Positions 27,441 to 28,961 of a stretch of DNA of 28,961 nucleotides are shown piece after piece (the stretch's first letter is position 1; each line of letters starts with the position of its first letter). The stretch is taken from contig RBNI01000591.1 of the NCBI GenBank assembly GCA_003990745.1, positions 1 through 28,961 on the forward strand, read 5' to 3'. Origin of the DNA: Jimgerdemannia flammicorona (Eukaryota > Mucoromycota > Endogonomycetes > Endogonales > Endogonaceae). A model generated the notes under the pieces. The model saw only the letters and a program-made list of their open reading frames with translations. It ran no database searches and had not been told where the DNA came from. The position numbers and the translations under genes are program-made.

Positions 27441-27965
27441 AGGGCTTTTGATTGGGGCAGACACTGGCTATGTATCCTGTCTTTCAGCAATAGAAGTATA
27501 CTCTGCTTCTTAAGAGTTTGTTTCTTTCTCCTTTTGTGAGTTTCTTAAAGATACTCAGTTGAGTGGGTTCAGAATTTTGAGGTATCTAAGAGGTAGATGT
27601 AGAGAGAGCTTGAGATACTTCATGTTTGGGTTCTTATTTCTTAGTCTAAGATTTTTTCTTATTGTTGAATTGTCTTTAAGGCAGAATTGTTCCAGCTGTT
27701 AGAATTTACTTGACCATGATCTTGATTCTTACCATGCACTACTGTTGGTAATCACAACCAACTAGTCATTCTTGTTTATAGATCTTTCTTGTGAGCCATT
27801 CTGGTAGTATATCAAATAGATGATCTGCTCTTGTATCATTTTGTACTTCATCAGTGACAATATATTCTAGATCAACATTATTCAGAAGTGACTCAAGTTT
27901 TGTACAGAAGGTTTCAAATTCCTTCTTGCTATATATTGTGACATTGGTTATGTATAATGAACTTC
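27441..27965 (-). pseudogene. gag: Gypsy element C: gag remnant with decayed zinc knuckle
   Basis: The minus strand at 27456-27500 reads YFYC, stop, KTGYIASVC, a CCHC knuckle in which the first Cys and the His are now Tyr and a stop replaces a residue. Closer to the 5' end, KKEFETFCTKLESLL and DHLFDILPEWL (about 27780-27930) look like a capsid start. The ORF continues into the leader by chance up to 28110. Confidence 0.55.
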
Positions 27966-28389
27966 GACTGCACAGCTCAATGTGTGTCACTTGGTGAAGC
28001 GCGCAATGTATAACTGAAGGCATTGGTGACGTTCGCGGGTTGATGGTCATGTGACAGGTCGTTTGATTCATGCGATAATAGCAGGAAAACAGGTTTGACG
28101 GCTCACTCATCCGTCTTGACTTGTTAGGTGAATGACGACAGTGCTGGCTTTCCTAAGCTAATATCCTTGGGTTCCTTGTTCTGGTTCAATGCACGGCTCA
28201 GTCTCCTGGTGGCGGCTAACTTGGCAGCAAACTCGGTGATGACGGTCTTGACTTTAAATGGTTTGTGGCACAGTAGGTCGGGAATCGGTCGACAGCTCAC
28301 TCGTCCATTTTGTTTAGCTTGAAAGGGCGGGATAACTTGGGTCTTTGGCAGTCATTCGGGTATCTTGGCGGGTCTTAGGCTATGGTCTT

Positions 28390-28530
28390 GTTTGGCTGGG
28401 TATCCTTGGGTTTCCAGGTCTTGAATCTTGAATGGCGGTCGAATGCGTGGTCCAAATGGCAGTCTGAATGGCGGTCTGGTCTTGAATCCTTGGCTGGGTC
28501 TCGGGTCTCGAATGGTGGTCGAATGGCAGC
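28390..28530 (-). repeat. Degenerate CATTCRA repeats in the leader
   Basis: About seven irregularly spaced copies of GACCGCCATTCGA/CATTCAAGACC-like motifs. The element B leader has similar ones at 15596-15680. Copy number differs between the two leaders. Confidence 0.55.
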
Positions 28531-28539
28531 GGTCGTAAC

Positions 28540-28930
28540 GTTTTCTTTCTGTGGCAAGAGAAAATTCTTTAACTCAAACCTCGAGCGATTGTTGCTCTAG
28601 TTGTCTTGTTCTCAGAATTTATCCAGTCTCTTGGAGGCAGTGGTTTTTTTGTAATCCTTTTTACTTTTAAACACAAGCTGACTGCAGTTGGGTCGAATGC
28701 ACGACAGTTGGGCTGGCGGGATCTCGGCAGCAGTTGGCAGTTTTTTGTGTGGCTTTCCTTTAGCAGCGGGTCTTGAACGTTTTCCATGGCAAGAGAAAAT
28801 TCTTTAACTCAAACCTCGAGCGATCGTTGCTCTAGTTATCTTGTTCTCAGAATTTATCTGGTCTCTTGGAGGCAGTGAGGTTTCTCTGTAATCCTTTTTA
28901 CTTTTAAACACAAACTGGCTGAGGTTTATT
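28540..28930 (-). repeat. 236-bp-period tandem duplication of the LTR end/leader
   Basis: TGGCAAGAGAAAATTCTTTA to TTTTTACTTTTAAACACAA occurs twice, with the TTCTTTAACTCAAACC blocks at 28565 and 28801. Element B carries this segment once (15370-15510). The two copies differ by a few substitutions and a T-run. Confidence 0.88.
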
Positions 28931-28961
28931 CACTCTAAGAATATGGGTTATTTATACAAGT

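Larger units (their letters stand above)
27966..28961 (-). mobile_element. Leader and LTR 3' end of an element-B-type gypsy, inverted
   Basis: Read on the minus strand from 28961 it has TATAAATAACC, AATAAACCTCAG and GTTTGTGTTTAAAAGT, then the leader found at 15339-15960 of element B. Homology continues through CACATGACCATCAACCCGC to CACATTGAGC near 27970. It is CpG-rich with few changes. The short plus-strand ORFs (28128-28322, 28382-28600) are antisense to the leader. The U3 part lies beyond the window. Confidence 0.8.

Noticed and set aside
28128..28600. Plus-strand ORFs of 64 and 72 codons near the right end
   Set aside because: They lie antisense to a retroelement leader that is homologous to the leader at 15500-15960, and contain its repeated CATTCRA motif.

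Overview
This window is a graveyard of fungal retrotransposons. I see no host gene, tRNA, rRNA or CRISPR array. The organism is most likely a filamentous fungus, probably a basidiomycete. This is inferred from dUTPase domains inside Ty3/gypsy pol genes (an arrangement reported from basidiomycetes such as Phanerochaete), APE-type LINEs, and CpG-directed decay. All assignments were made by eye, without alignment or database search.

Layout. 1-209 is the tip of an inverted long terminal repeat (LTR). 210-891 is AT-rich with a 33-bp minisatellite. 892-11636 is gypsy element A (LTR 892-2406; gag, dUTPase, RT, RNase H, integrase; second LTR from 6889). Its 3' LTR is split by a GC-rich, 3'-truncated LINE (7878-11057) flanked by a 13-bp target duplication. 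11997-13545 is a solo LTR of the same family with a 4-bp target duplication. 14094-20160 is a second, related gypsy element B (LTR, long leader, pre-gag, gag with zinc knuckle, protease, Cys/His cluster, dUTPase) that stops inside its dUTPase. 20161 to about 25905 is an apparently full-length LINE on the minus strand. About 25906-27965 (minus) is the 5' part of a third, heavily decayed gypsy element C without a dUTPase. 27966-28961 (minus) is a well-preserved leader/LTR end of the element-B type joined to it.

Main observation. The long (about 1.5 kb) LTRs of family A carry an ORF of about 274 codons in U3, behind its own TATA-like box and upstream of the TATA/AATAAA pair expected to serve the genomic transcript. 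It is recognisable in three LTR copies. A homologous ORF, with the same start context and the same 38-residue spacing between two conserved motifs, lies in the LTR of element B. The two families also share gag homology and a dUTPase, so this looks like a retrotransposon clade with a U3-encoded accessory protein of unknown function.

Decay. Nearly all breaks are in-frame stops explained by C-to-T or G-to-A changes, often at CpG. Frames are otherwise long: LINE 2 ORF2 is open over about 1,212 codons apart from nine stops. Gypsy A, the solo LTR and gypsy C are visibly CpG-poor, while both LINEs and the 28-kb leader are CpG-rich. This suggests younger LINEs and a mosaic right end.
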